Shown: one piece after another, positions 10,063-17,459 of the stretch | Layout: the number at the start of each line of letters is the position of its first letter | How positions within the stretch are numbered: position 1 is the stretch's first letter | DNA from: Acetobacter orientalis | GTDB taxonomy: Bacteria; Pseudomonadota; Alphaproteobacteria; Acetobacterales; Acetobacteraceae | Length of the DNA: 64,000 bases | Direction: 5' to 3' | Assembly: GCF_000963965.1 (NCBI RefSeq) | Contig: NZ_BAMX01000020.1 | Span: 1-64,000 of the forward strand | Notes under the pieces: generated by a model | Database searches by the model: none | Told to the model about the DNA's origin: nothing | What the model saw: only the letters and a program-made list of their open reading frames with translations | Translations under genes and position numbers: made by a program

Positions 10063-10716
10063 TTATTTTTTACGCAGTTTTTCAAGAACAGGTAGTGTTT
10101 GCTGCACAATACCCGCGCCCCAAATTTTGTAACTAGCTGGCGTTAGGTGTACGCCATCAATAGTTTTGGGAGCGCCTGGCTGCATCAGCTTTGTGCCATC
10201 GATATACGTACAAGGTGAAACTTCATCTTTTAAGAAAGTTGCCATTTCTTGTGCACGTTTATCTGTCTTGGCATATCGTGGGCTGTATTCACCCCATGTT
10301 GGGCCAATCCAAACGCAAGCAGTGTTATTAAGGCTCATGGTGAGTGTTTTCACCTGCTCATCAGCCCAATTTTTGGAAATTTCAGCTTGTCCATACGCAG
10401 CCATGGTGTCACCCAAAACAACCATCACTACATCGGGGTGCCATTTTTCAATTAAGGAAGCGATAGGCGGTGGTGCTGTGGGAACCATGCTTGGAGCGGT
10501 CACTGGTTCTGCCCCAACACGCGTATAGGCGCCGCAGCCGTTATTAGGGTTAGGTACAACCCAGTCTGCGGCAGTAGACGAGCACACACCATAGGTTACG
10601 ACTTTTGCCCCTGCCTGCGTGTAGGCCTCTGGCAGAATATTCAGCAATGAATCTTTAAAAGTAACATGACTATCGCCAATAATCAGCAAAGTTAACCCTG
10701 CAAGAAGCGTGCTCAT
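10063..10716 (-). CDS. bcsX: Periplasmic SGNH-type protein, BcsX-like
   Basis: A 217-residue SGNH-fold protein. A short hydrophobic start runs directly into GDSH (14-17). The C-terminal dyad DGVH (187-190) is followed by LTPASY, typical of block V. Block III reads LGDTMAAY (101-108), so the usual Gly-x-Asn-Asp is not present and an oxyanion-hole Asn is missing at that place. The N-terminal hydrophobic stretch is only about 12 residues, so export would need an atypical signal. An in-frame stop lies upstream and no earlier start exists, while AAAGG sits 8 nt before this ATG. The position beside bcsY suggests an acyl-transfer partner for cellulose decoration, as split AT3/SGNH pairs do in other polysaccharide systems. 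The pairing is inferred. Confidence 0.8.
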   Translation of the reverse strand: MSTLLAGLTLLIIGDSHVTFKDSLLNILPEAYTQAGAKVVTYGVCSSTAADWVVPNPNNGCGAYTRVGAEPVTAPSMVPTAPPPIASLIEKWHPDVVMVVLGDTMAAYGQAEISKNWADEQVKTLTMSLNNTACVWIGPTWGEYSPRYAKTDKRAQEMATFLKDEVSPCTYIDGTKLMQPGAPKTIDGVHLTPASYKIWGAGIVQQTLPVLEKLRKK

Positions 10717-10750
10717 AACTCTAACCTTTTCTTTCCATGCAACATCTGAG

Positions 10751-10796
10751 TAAAAAATACTCTTCCCTTCAAATAGTCATTCTATGAAGGGAAGAG
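10751..10796 (-). terminator. Strong stem-loop with U tract between bcsB and bcsX
   Basis: CTCTTCCCTTCA (10760-10771) pairs perfectly over 12 bp with TGAAGGGAAGAG (10785-10796) around a 13-nt loop. In the minus-strand transcript it is followed at once by UAUUUUUUA. This is a good factor-independent terminator or attenuator located 30 nt after the bcsB stop and inside the cluster. It may lower expression of the downstream genes relative to bcsB, or protect the bcsB 3' end. Confidence 0.75.
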
Positions 10797-10827
10797 GTAA
10801 GGAGAGCGCTCTTAACGCGCGGTATCC

Positions 10828-13434
10828 TTAAGGTTCAATCGGGTCATCCTCTTTTGCCAAGCGGCGTTGCAACCTGCTGCGTGCGCGATTACGCAGCCAT
10901 TTTGCCGTACCCACTGTCACCATACCAACGCCGAGCAAGCCCAAAAGACCCAAGAGCACCATATGACGCTCAAGCAACATCTCAACACGCAGCCAGAGCG
11001 GCAAATCTCCTACGCTGTAACTATGCGCATTACGATAATTGGTAAGAACCGCCCCATTTTTAATAACTAAGTCACCTTGTACAGCCGGTAGGGCCTGTTT
11101 ATCCCGTAGGCTTGCGACCATTTCCTTAAGTTGTGCAGATTGGTCTGCCAGAATAGCCACAACAGATTTATGATGCGCGAGTGGAGATTCTCCACCGATT
11201 AAGAGAGAAGCCTTAACAATAGGTGTAGTCAGCAGGGGCTTAGCATTGTTGTTTTGCCCTGCACCATCTTGATCTTGGAACAGATACCAAAGCCCATCAA
11301 GAAAGTTTTTTTGACCAAGACGGACAGAGGCACCATCAACTTCATACGCAGAACGAGAAAGCAACTGCTTAGCTGCACCAAGCTGGTCGAGCGAAGACAG
11401 AATAATAATGTCTTTAGTATCTAATACACCACTCAGGTCTGCACTGGATGCTACCTCAATACCCACAGTAGGATACTTTGTAGAGGCCCCTAAGAAACCC
11501 ATAAGGTCAAGAAAAGCAGTTGCTGTTTCCATATCGGGTTGAGGAGGAAGCACAACCACTGTTTGCGAATAATCTGCCATTTTTGAAAATGGAAAGGCAG
11601 ACCCTGCAAAGTATGATAGATCTGGCAACCTTGCGTAGTGATAGGTGTTTCGGAAGTCCAATGTTGAATTAGCATCAACCTCTGCAATGAAAGCGTCATT
11701 GACGCGACGGCACGCACCCCGGTCTATGGGCAAGACATTAAAGCTGAAATCGAGCTGATTCCGCCCACCAAACAGCAACCATGGCGGCACAGAAGCAGCG
11801 AGTGCGAGCGCACCAGCATGCTGCTGCGGAACCTTTTTTGTAATTTTATCCCACATACTATCTGCAAAGAGCGGGAAGCTTTGTATGTAGGCATTATTTA
11901 CCAGAACATCGACCCGGGCCCCTTCATGCTCGAAGGCTTCTGCTGCGGGTGTTCTGATATGCAGGTCTAGCGGGAAACCGTGTTGCCGCCAGCGGAACAA
12001 ATCTGGCGGTATCTGGAACGGCACCTGAATACCGATAGGAGCGCCACCTTGCCTTTGCAGGTCTGTTGCAGCAATCAGCTCTCCCAACCGCACAGCACGA
12101 TCTGTTGGCACAAAAGCTGGTGCATCGTACGGACGCCGTGGTGCCAAGCTAACATCATTAACAAGGCGTGACGGGACATCGCCCAACGTATCTGAGGAGA
12201 AAGCCAAAACACGCGCAGCTGTTTCAACTTCTGATTTGTTTCTGCCAGTAACGACTAAAACCGTGCCCCATTGGTCGTTGGGGTTAGGGACTTCAAACAG
12301 CATTGGGCCGGAAGGCATATTGCCGTTACTATCAATTGGCAGATTTTCACCAACCTCGATAGCGTTCCCTTGTGCTGGAATAGTTTGAGTAACGGGAAAT
12401 GACGTACCACGGAAATCTGCCAGCTTACCAAACCATGATGCAACAATACCGGCAGCCTTCAGGTCTGTTTGCCCATTATAATGTGGGAAGACAAAAGGCA
12501 CACGCACAGTATTGCGCATATATTTTTCAAAAAATGGGTTTGGCAGACGGGAAAGTCTACGCACAGGTGGTAGTTTTGAGGTGGTGATAATAATTTTAGA
12601 AAGGTCTGATACACGCGCCCACAACACACCATTATGGAGGTCGTTACAATCGCGCCGGTATTCCCCCGCGAACAGAAAATTAAGATGACTGAGACGTGTA
12701 AAAAAAATTGGGTCTATATCAAACACCAGTGGCCCAAAACGCGAGTTTTTGGGGTCTACCTGTACTGTGCCAATATATTGCTCATTCAAAGTGAGAGTAA
12801 GACTACTGGCTTCAGGCAGCAAAGAAGGAGAAAGAGCGCCATCAAGCACCACTTGCGCCCTCGTAACGACCTCATCAGAAGGGAGCGGGATATCAAACCC
12901 TTGGAGTGGCGAAAACCCACGCAAAGTCATGGGGCCAAGAACGCCTAAATCTCGAAAGGTAAGCGTGCGGGTAATGGTTGATGTATCAACCGTGGCTTCT
13001 GGACTACCGTAGGGCATAACAGGAGACACTGCGGGGGCCTGCGGCACCACGGGTGGGGGCGGCACAACCATAGCGCCACTTTCTGGCAGCGTTGGCGCAG
13101 GGAGGTCACCCCCTTGTTCTCCCCCTGATCGGCTTGGATAACTTGACGCTGCTGGTGCCTCTACACGGCCTGGCTGGACTGGTAGAGCCTGATGCAACGG
13201 CATACGCGCATTAGGAGACACATCTGAGGCAGCAAGCGGCTGGCTTGGGCGTTCAGGCACCTCATACTGCGCCGAATCTGATACCGGAGCACCCCATGCA
13301 ACAGCACAGCTCCCCCAGCCCATATTCATGACGATTCCGCAGGCACCGAGAGGCCAGATCAACCGAGAAGTTATTTTTAGCACGACACTATTCTTTCCTC
13401 TGAGGTGAGGTAAAAGCCTGTTTTGAAAATTCAT
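10828..13434 (-). CDS. bcsB: Cellulose synthase periplasmic subunit BcsB
   Basis: BcsB is the cyclic-di-GMP-independent periplasmic partner of BcsA and guides the glucan across the periplasm. After an N-terminal signal and a Pro-rich linker (about residues 55-125), the jelly-roll and flavodoxin-like repeats follow. They include LTFRDLGVLGPMTLRG, the usual first carbohydrate-binding block, and the duplicated second half. A single transmembrane helix (VLLGLLGLLGVGMVTVG) and a short basic cytoplasmic tail close the protein, as in BcsB of the BcsA-B complex. The open frame includes a TTG just before ATG 13434. A GTG 54 nt further in follows a better GAGGAAAG site and would give a shorter signal peptide. 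It is the first gene of the cluster, opposite to the usual A-then-B order. Separate A and B genes differ from the fused bcsAB of Komagataeibacter. Confidence 0.93.
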   Translation of the reverse strand: MNFQNRLLPHLRGKNSVVLKITSRLIWPLGACGIVMNMGWGSCAVAWGAPVSDSAQYEVPERPSQPLAASDVSPNARMPLHQALPVQPGRVEAPAASSYPSRSGGEQGGDLPAPTLPESGAMVVPPPPVVPQAPAVSPVMPYGSPEATVDTSTITRTLTFRDLGVLGPMTLRGFSPLQGFDIPLPSDEVVTRAQVVLDGALSPSLLPEASSLTLTLNEQYIGTVQVDPKNSRFGPLVFDIDPIFFTRLSHLNFLFAGEYRRDCNDLHNGVLWARVSDLSKIIITTSKLPPVRRLSRLPNPFFEKYMRNTVRVPFVFPHYNGQTDLKAAGIVASWFGKLADFRGTSFPVTQTIPAQGNAIEVGENLPIDSNGNMPSGPMLFEVPNPNDQWGTVLVVTGRNKSEVETAARVLAFSSDTLGDVPSRLVNDVSLAPRRPYDAPAFVPTDRAVRLGELIAATDLQRQGGAPIGIQVPFQIPPDLFRWRQHGFPLDLHIRTPAAEAFEHEGARVDVLVNNAYIQSFPLFADSMWDKITKKVPQQHAGALALAASVPPWLLFGGRNQLDFSFNVLPIDRGACRRVNDAFIAEVDANSTLDFRNTYHYARLPDLSYFAGSAFPFSKMADYSQTVVVLPPQPDMETATAFLDLMGFLGASTKYPTVGIEVASSADLSGVLDTKDIIILSSLDQLGAAKQLLSRSAYEVDGASVRLGQKNFLDGLWYLFQDQDGAGQNNNAKPLLTTPIVKASLLIGGESPLAHHKSVVAILADQSAQLKEMVASLRDKQALPAVQGDLVIKNGAVLTNYRNAHSYSVGDLPLWLRVEMLLERHMVLLGLLGLLGVGMVTVGTAKWLRNRARSRLQRRLAKEDDPIEP

Positions 13435-13766
13435 CAATGTACGTCTTGAGTCTGAAATAAAAACTCATAGTAACGGCTCTCTTTGCTTGTGGCATGTTGC
13501 AACACAAGCCGCAAGGCAAGCACTCTGGTATTCTGGTATACCATTCCGCCAGACAACACTTCTGCCCACAGAGGCCATACCAGCACAATTTAAGATGCTA
13601 ACACCAGCACCATACAGCGCTATTAGGGGCATTTTCCCGCAAGAAAAGGGCTGTAGCATGCAAGCATCCTAAATTTATTGACTAAGGCATATTGCTTACG
13701 GATGTGGCATAGAACTACCAACCGAATTTGCGGGCCGCTTTATAATTGACCTGACCAACCACAGAA

Positions 13767-13787
13767 TACTCCCATTTGGGGGGAGTA
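13767..13787. promoter_or_regulatory. Palindromic candidate operator TACTCCC-N7-GGGAGTA
   Basis: TACTCCC (13767-13773) and GGGAGTA (13781-13787) form a perfect dyad with a 7-nt spacer. The spacing and size suit a dimeric LuxR-family protein, and the gene for such a protein starts 146 nt away. Its binding by that regulator is inferred. Confidence 0.5.
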
Positions 13788-13790
13788 ATT

Positions 13791-13817
13791 GAATAATTAA
13801 AATATATTTAATTATTC
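13791..13817. repeat. AT-only 27-bp palindrome next to a T tract
   Basis: GAATAATTAAA (13791-13801) and TTTAATTATTC (13807-13817) are perfect inverted copies around ATATA, and the whole is followed by seven Ts. It lies 3 bp from the TACTCCC palindrome. It could be a binding site for a nucleoid protein or regulator, or a weak terminator on the plus strand. Its position just upstream of the regulator favours a control role. Confidence 0.5.
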
Positions 13818-13932
13818 TTTTTTTAAGTGAAGTGACTTTTTTGTTGCTACTATTCCATAGCCAACAAAATTGACTTCCAGATTAAATATTACTATTAAAA
13901 CCCGTTATTGAAAAAATACGAAACGGGATTCA

Positions 13933-15036
13933 ATGAAAAGAAATCTCTACAATAAAATAGTAGAGAATATCTACCAGTCTTCTTTGGAAAAAGAACACTG
14001 GGACAGCACTTTAGCGTCTATAGCTCAAGCGCTTGATTACGAAGGGATTGCCATTGTTCCGGATGATCAGGAAGAAACCCTTTTAAAAATCAGCTCTAGC
14101 ACGAATAAACAATCTGATTTTGAATATTATAATCATTATATCTCACAAAACCCAATGCGCACTTTTTCCCATTTATACAAAGGAAAACAAATAGTTATCT
14201 CTGATTTGAACTATATAAGCAAAGAACAAATGGCTAAATCTGCTTATTATGTTGATTTTTTAAATAAATATGAATGCGCTTACAGTGAAAGACTTCACAT
14301 ATCAGAGAAAAATGTTTCCTGCACTATTGCAGCACAGCGCGGACTCAAATACTTAAACCGCGACACGCCACCAGAACTAACTATTGATCTATTCAGTAAC
14401 CATATTAAAATGTCTCTTTTATTTTTGAAGAAAATGAACCTAGATAATTCTCTAAATTATAAATTATCTGGACTTTATGATAGAATGGATTTTGGCGTTT
14501 GCTTAATAACACACGATAAAAAAATATTATTTTTAAATAGATCAATACAGGAAAATCAAAATGATTTATTCTATGTATCAAAAGATAATATTATTTTTTA
14601 TTCAAACCACAATGAAAATTTATGGAGAAAACTTTTAAATTCTAAAAAGGATATTATTTCTTCAAATATTCATTCAGAAATGACTACATTTATTGATAAA
14701 AACAATCATAAAATTCTTGCACGTATTATGCCACTACCCACTATAATAGCAGACCATTTTGGTACAACCGCACGCTGCCAGATGGTGTTTTTTTACGACC
14801 TTAAACCTTCTCAAAATAACATCATCGATCTCTTGCGCTCATTAGGTCTCTCTCATTCAGAAGCACAACTTGCACAAAGAATAGGCCACCTAGAAACTTT
14901 AAAAGAAAGTGCGCAAAACCTATGTATTTCTTATGAAACAGCCCGCTCCTCCTTAAAAAAAATTTTTTCAAAACTGAATATCAATACTCAAAATGAACTT
15001 GTCTCTCTTGTTACAAAGCTCTCTTTCATTCGCTAA
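13933..15036 (+). CDS. LuxR-type helix-turn-helix regulator divergent from the cellulose cluster
   Basis: A 367-residue transcription factor. Its N-terminal half is a poorly conserved sensory region. Residues about 170-290 resemble a PAS-like module beginning LYDRMDFGVCLITHDKKILF. The C-terminal 65 residues form a LuxR-type DNA-binding domain: LGLSHSEAQLAQRIG, then ESAQNLCISYETARSSLKKI and FSKLNINTQNELVSLV. This matches the common 'LTpaEArlA... lgis.nTaRtqLksIfaKtg' layout. No phosphoacceptor receiver domain and no clear acyl-homoserine-lactone binding domain are seen. The gene is strikingly AT-rich (Asn, Lys and Ile-rich protein) compared with everything to its right, which suggests horizontal transfer. 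Its divergent position makes it the best candidate controller of the bcs cluster. What it senses is unknown. Confidence 0.8.
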   Translation: MKRNLYNKIVENIYQSSLEKEHWDSTLASIAQALDYEGIAIVPDDQEETLLKISSSTNKQSDFEYYNHYISQNPMRTFSHLYKGKQIVISDLNYISKEQMAKSAYYVDFLNKYECAYSERLHISEKNVSCTIAAQRGLKYLNRDTPPELTIDLFSNHIKMSLLFLKKMNLDNSLNYKLSGLYDRMDFGVCLITHDKKILFLNRSIQENQNDLFYVSKDNIIFYSNHNENLWRKLLNSKKDIISSNIHSEMTTFIDKNNHKILARIMPLPTIIADHFGTTARCQMVFFYDLKPSQNNIIDLLRSLGLSHSEAQLAQRIGHLETLKESAQNLCISYETARSSLKKIFSKLNINTQNELVSLVTKLSFIR

Positions 15037-15222
15037 ACCTCGTTGCTGGTAAAATCTCTACCCCCACGAGAGAAACAGCCCTATCTCCCTCACTGCCCTT
15101 CACCAGGCGTGCACTGAAGAGCCAGAAAGGTTCTCAGCTCCCCCACTCTCTCGCCTTAGCCGCCTGCATCTTGTAACACTTGTCTTTTGACGATCACGAG
15201 GAGGCAAGTGGGAGTGGCGCAG

Positions 15223-16698
15223 ATGAAATTTGATTTTGCAACGCTGAATGGTATGCGCCAGCACAACCCTGCTTGGCGGCTGCTCTGCTCAGACCATGCG
15301 CCCCTTATTCTTAGCTTTTTGCATCAGGTGTTTGTCCGGCCCAATGTGCGCAACCTAGAAGCCGAGAGTATGGCTGAAGCGTTAGAGGACACGTTGTATG
15401 CTATACGCCAGCACCTTGATGACACAGCCTTCCCCAGAACCGCACGCGAGTATTTGGAAGAGTGGGCCTCTCCTGACAAAGGGTGGCTAAGAAAATTTTA
15501 TCAGCCGGGTAAGGACACGGCGTTATTCGACATGACGCCCACCACAGAGAAAGCCCTTTCGTGGCTGGAGCAGTTGGCAGAACGTAGCTTTGTTGGCACA
15601 GAATCCCGCCTGAGAACCCTGTTTGACCTGCTCCGCCAGATGAATGAAGGTACCCAGAGCGACCCTGACCAGCGCCTAGCAGACCTGCTGCAACGCCGGG
15701 CTGACATTGATGCTGAAATTGCCCGTATTCAAAACGGCGATCTGGCCCTGATGGACGATACCGGCATTAAAGAGCGCTTTGCACAGTTTACCCGTATGGC
15801 GCGTGATCTGCTGGCTGACTTCCGGGAGGTGGAGCATAATTTTCGCCGCCTTGACCGCGCAGTACGAGAGCGGGTGGCCTTGTGGGATGGCACCAAAGGG
15901 GCGTTGCTGGATGAAATTTTAACGCAACACGACCTTATTAATGAGTCTGACCAAGGGCGTAGCTTTCAGGCTTTTTGGAACTTTCTTATGTCCAACAGCA
16001 GGCAGGAGGAGTTGTCGCAGCAGTTGGAGCATATTCTCTCCCTGCCCGTTATTGCGGCCATGCAACCAGACCCCCGGCTACGCCGTATCCATTATGACTG
16101 GCTGGAAGCGGGCGACCACACACAGCGCGTGGTGGCACAACTCTCCCACCGGTTGCGCCAATTTCTGGATACCCAGAACCGGCAAGAAACGCGGCGTATT
16201 ATGGAAATTCTGCATAATATCGAAACGCACGCTTTTGCGCTGCGCCCCTACCTAGCTGACAGCCCGCCTCATGAGGCGCTAATAGAGCTTGATGCCATGG
16301 CGGCTACCCCAGACCTTGTGATGGAACGCCCCCTTTATGCGCCACCCCACCCAACGGTTCTATCCCTTGAGCCTATGTTGGAAGAAATAGCGGATGATGC
16401 AGACCCAACGGCCCTGTACGAACAAATTGTGGTCGATAAGCTGCGCTTAACCGAAAATATACAGCAGGCTTTGACCGAAGCCCCGCAGATTAACCTTGCC
16501 GCCCTCCTGCGCCGCCACCCGCTAGAACAAGGGCTTTCTGAACTGGTTGCTTATCTTCAACTTAGCAGTGAGCGCTTTGAGAGCCTCATTGATGAAAAAA
16601 CCAACGATCATGTAAGCTGGGATATTATGACCGCAGACGGGTCGAGTATAACGCGGCATGCCACCCTGCAACGCGTCATTTTTGTGAGATCGGTATGA
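15223..16698 (+). CDS. jetA: Condensin kleisin-type subunit, MksF/JetA family (DUF3375)
   Basis: A DUF3375 protein, the JetA subunit of Wadjet and the kleisin-like MksF of bacterial MukBEF-like condensins. The opening KFDFATLNGMRQHNPAWRLL followed by HAPLILSFLHQVF is the characteristic N-terminus. Long charged helices follow (about residues 150-230), then a winged-helix-like C-terminus. The frame is open upstream to a TTG at 15187. I chose ATG 15223 because homologues start at this point and GGGAG lies 8 nt before it. GTG 15208 or 15214 behind GAGGAGG are alternatives. The stop overlaps the next ATG by 4 nt, so translation is coupled. The subunit bridges the SMC heads of the partner encoded two genes downstream. 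Confidence 0.85.
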   Translation: MKFDFATLNGMRQHNPAWRLLCSDHAPLILSFLHQVFVRPNVRNLEAESMAEALEDTLYAIRQHLDDTAFPRTAREYLEEWASPDKGWLRKFYQPGKDTALFDMTPTTEKALSWLEQLAERSFVGTESRLRTLFDLLRQMNEGTQSDPDQRLADLLQRRADIDAEIARIQNGDLALMDDTGIKERFAQFTRMARDLLADFREVEHNFRRLDRAVRERVALWDGTKGALLDEILTQHDLINESDQGRSFQAFWNFLMSNSRQEELSQQLEHILSLPVIAAMQPDPRLRRIHYDWLEAGDHTQRVVAQLSHRLRQFLDTQNRQETRRIMEILHNIETHAFALRPYLADSPPHEALIELDAMAATPDLVMERPLYAPPHPTVLSLEPMLEEIADDADPTALYEQIVVDKLRLTENIQQALTEAPQINLAALLRRHPLEQGLSELVAYLQLSSERFESLIDEKTNDHVSWDIMTADGSSITRHATLQRVIFVRSV

Positions 16699-17459
16699 GC
16701 CAGACTGTTAATACCCCAGAAAGCACACAGGCTACGGCACAAACTCCGGCCTCTCTTTCCACGCTGGCAATTACTTTGCTGAAAGGCGTGATCTACCGAG
16801 AAGAAGATGAAGGCGCTTGGGGGCACCTGCTCCACTTGCAAAACCAGGTACGAGACTACGTCTCTGTGCTTGGGCTGGTGTTAATAATCGACCCGACTGA
16901 GGGCTATGCCTACCTACGCAGCGTGCCAGACACAGAGGAAGAAGACGCAGCAGCCCCCCGTATGCCGCGCTTAATTGCACGCCGCCCGCTTTCTTTTCAT
17001 GTGAGCCTGCTTTTAGCCTTACTACGCCAGAAACTTTTGCAGTTTGATGCCATAGGCGGTGAAACACACCTTATTCTCAGCCGAGATGAAATTGCCTATA
17101 TGCTCCAGACATTTTTGCCAGAAAGCAGCAACGAAGTCCGGCAGCTTGGCCAGATTGAAACCTATATTCGCCGCGTGGCAGAGTTAGGTTTTTTGCGCCT
17201 TATACCCCCTACAAGCCCAGAAGCCCCTAATGCGACACCCCATTATGAGGTGCGGCGTATTCTTAAGGCGTATATTGATGCAGACTGGCTGGCCACGCTG
17301 GACGAACGGCTAGAAGCCTATCTGGCACATGCCCGCAGCCTAGAGCAGGCAGAGAGACCGCTACTTACCCCCACAACGAACCTGCACGACCCCGCCCCCC
17401 AGCACGACCCCGATTTTTTTTGTGACCAAGCCGATACAGGACTAACCAACCGTGACTGA
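16695..17459 (+). CDS. jetB: Condensin accessory subunit, MksE/JetB family (DUF4194)
   Basis: A 254-residue DUF4194 protein, equivalent to MksE or JetB, the KITE-type winged-helix subunit that binds the kleisin. Recognisable parts are AWGHLLHLQNQVRDYVSVLGL (split here as AWGHLLHLQ and VRDYVSVLGL), GYAYLRS, and RRPLSFHVSLLLALLRQKL near residue 95. An acidic stretch (residues about 75-82) lies between. The C-terminus YEVRRILKAYIDADWL also fits. The ATG overlaps the jetA stop (ATGA), and the gene overlaps jetC by 8 nt. A low-complexity Thr/Ala/Pro N-terminus of about 20 residues is not conserved in the family. Confidence 0.85.
   Translation: MSQTVNTPESTQATAQTPASLSTLAITLLKGVIYREEDEGAWGHLLHLQNQVRDYVSVLGLVLIIDPTEGYAYLRSVPDTEEEDAAAPRMPRLIARRPLSFHVSLLLALLRQKLLQFDAIGGETHLILSRDEIAYMLQTFLPESSNEVRQLGQIETYIRRVAELGFLRLIPPTSPEAPNATPHYEVRRILKAYIDADWLATLDERLEAYLAHARSLEQAERPLLTPTTNLHDPAPQHDPDFFCDQADTGLTNRD

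Larger units (their letters stand above)
13435..13932. promoter_or_regulatory. Divergent promoter region between bcsB and the LuxR-type regulator
   Basis: About 500 bases without a gene. The bcsB side is of ordinary composition and has a GCTTGTG/CACAAGC inverted repeat near 13485-13510 and a repeated TCTGGTAT motif near 13524-13540. The regulator side (13720-13930) is markedly AT-rich and carries the two palindromes listed separately. Both the cellulose cluster and the regulator must be transcribed from here, so shared or mutual control is likely. No exact -35/-10 pairs are assigned. Confidence 0.6.
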
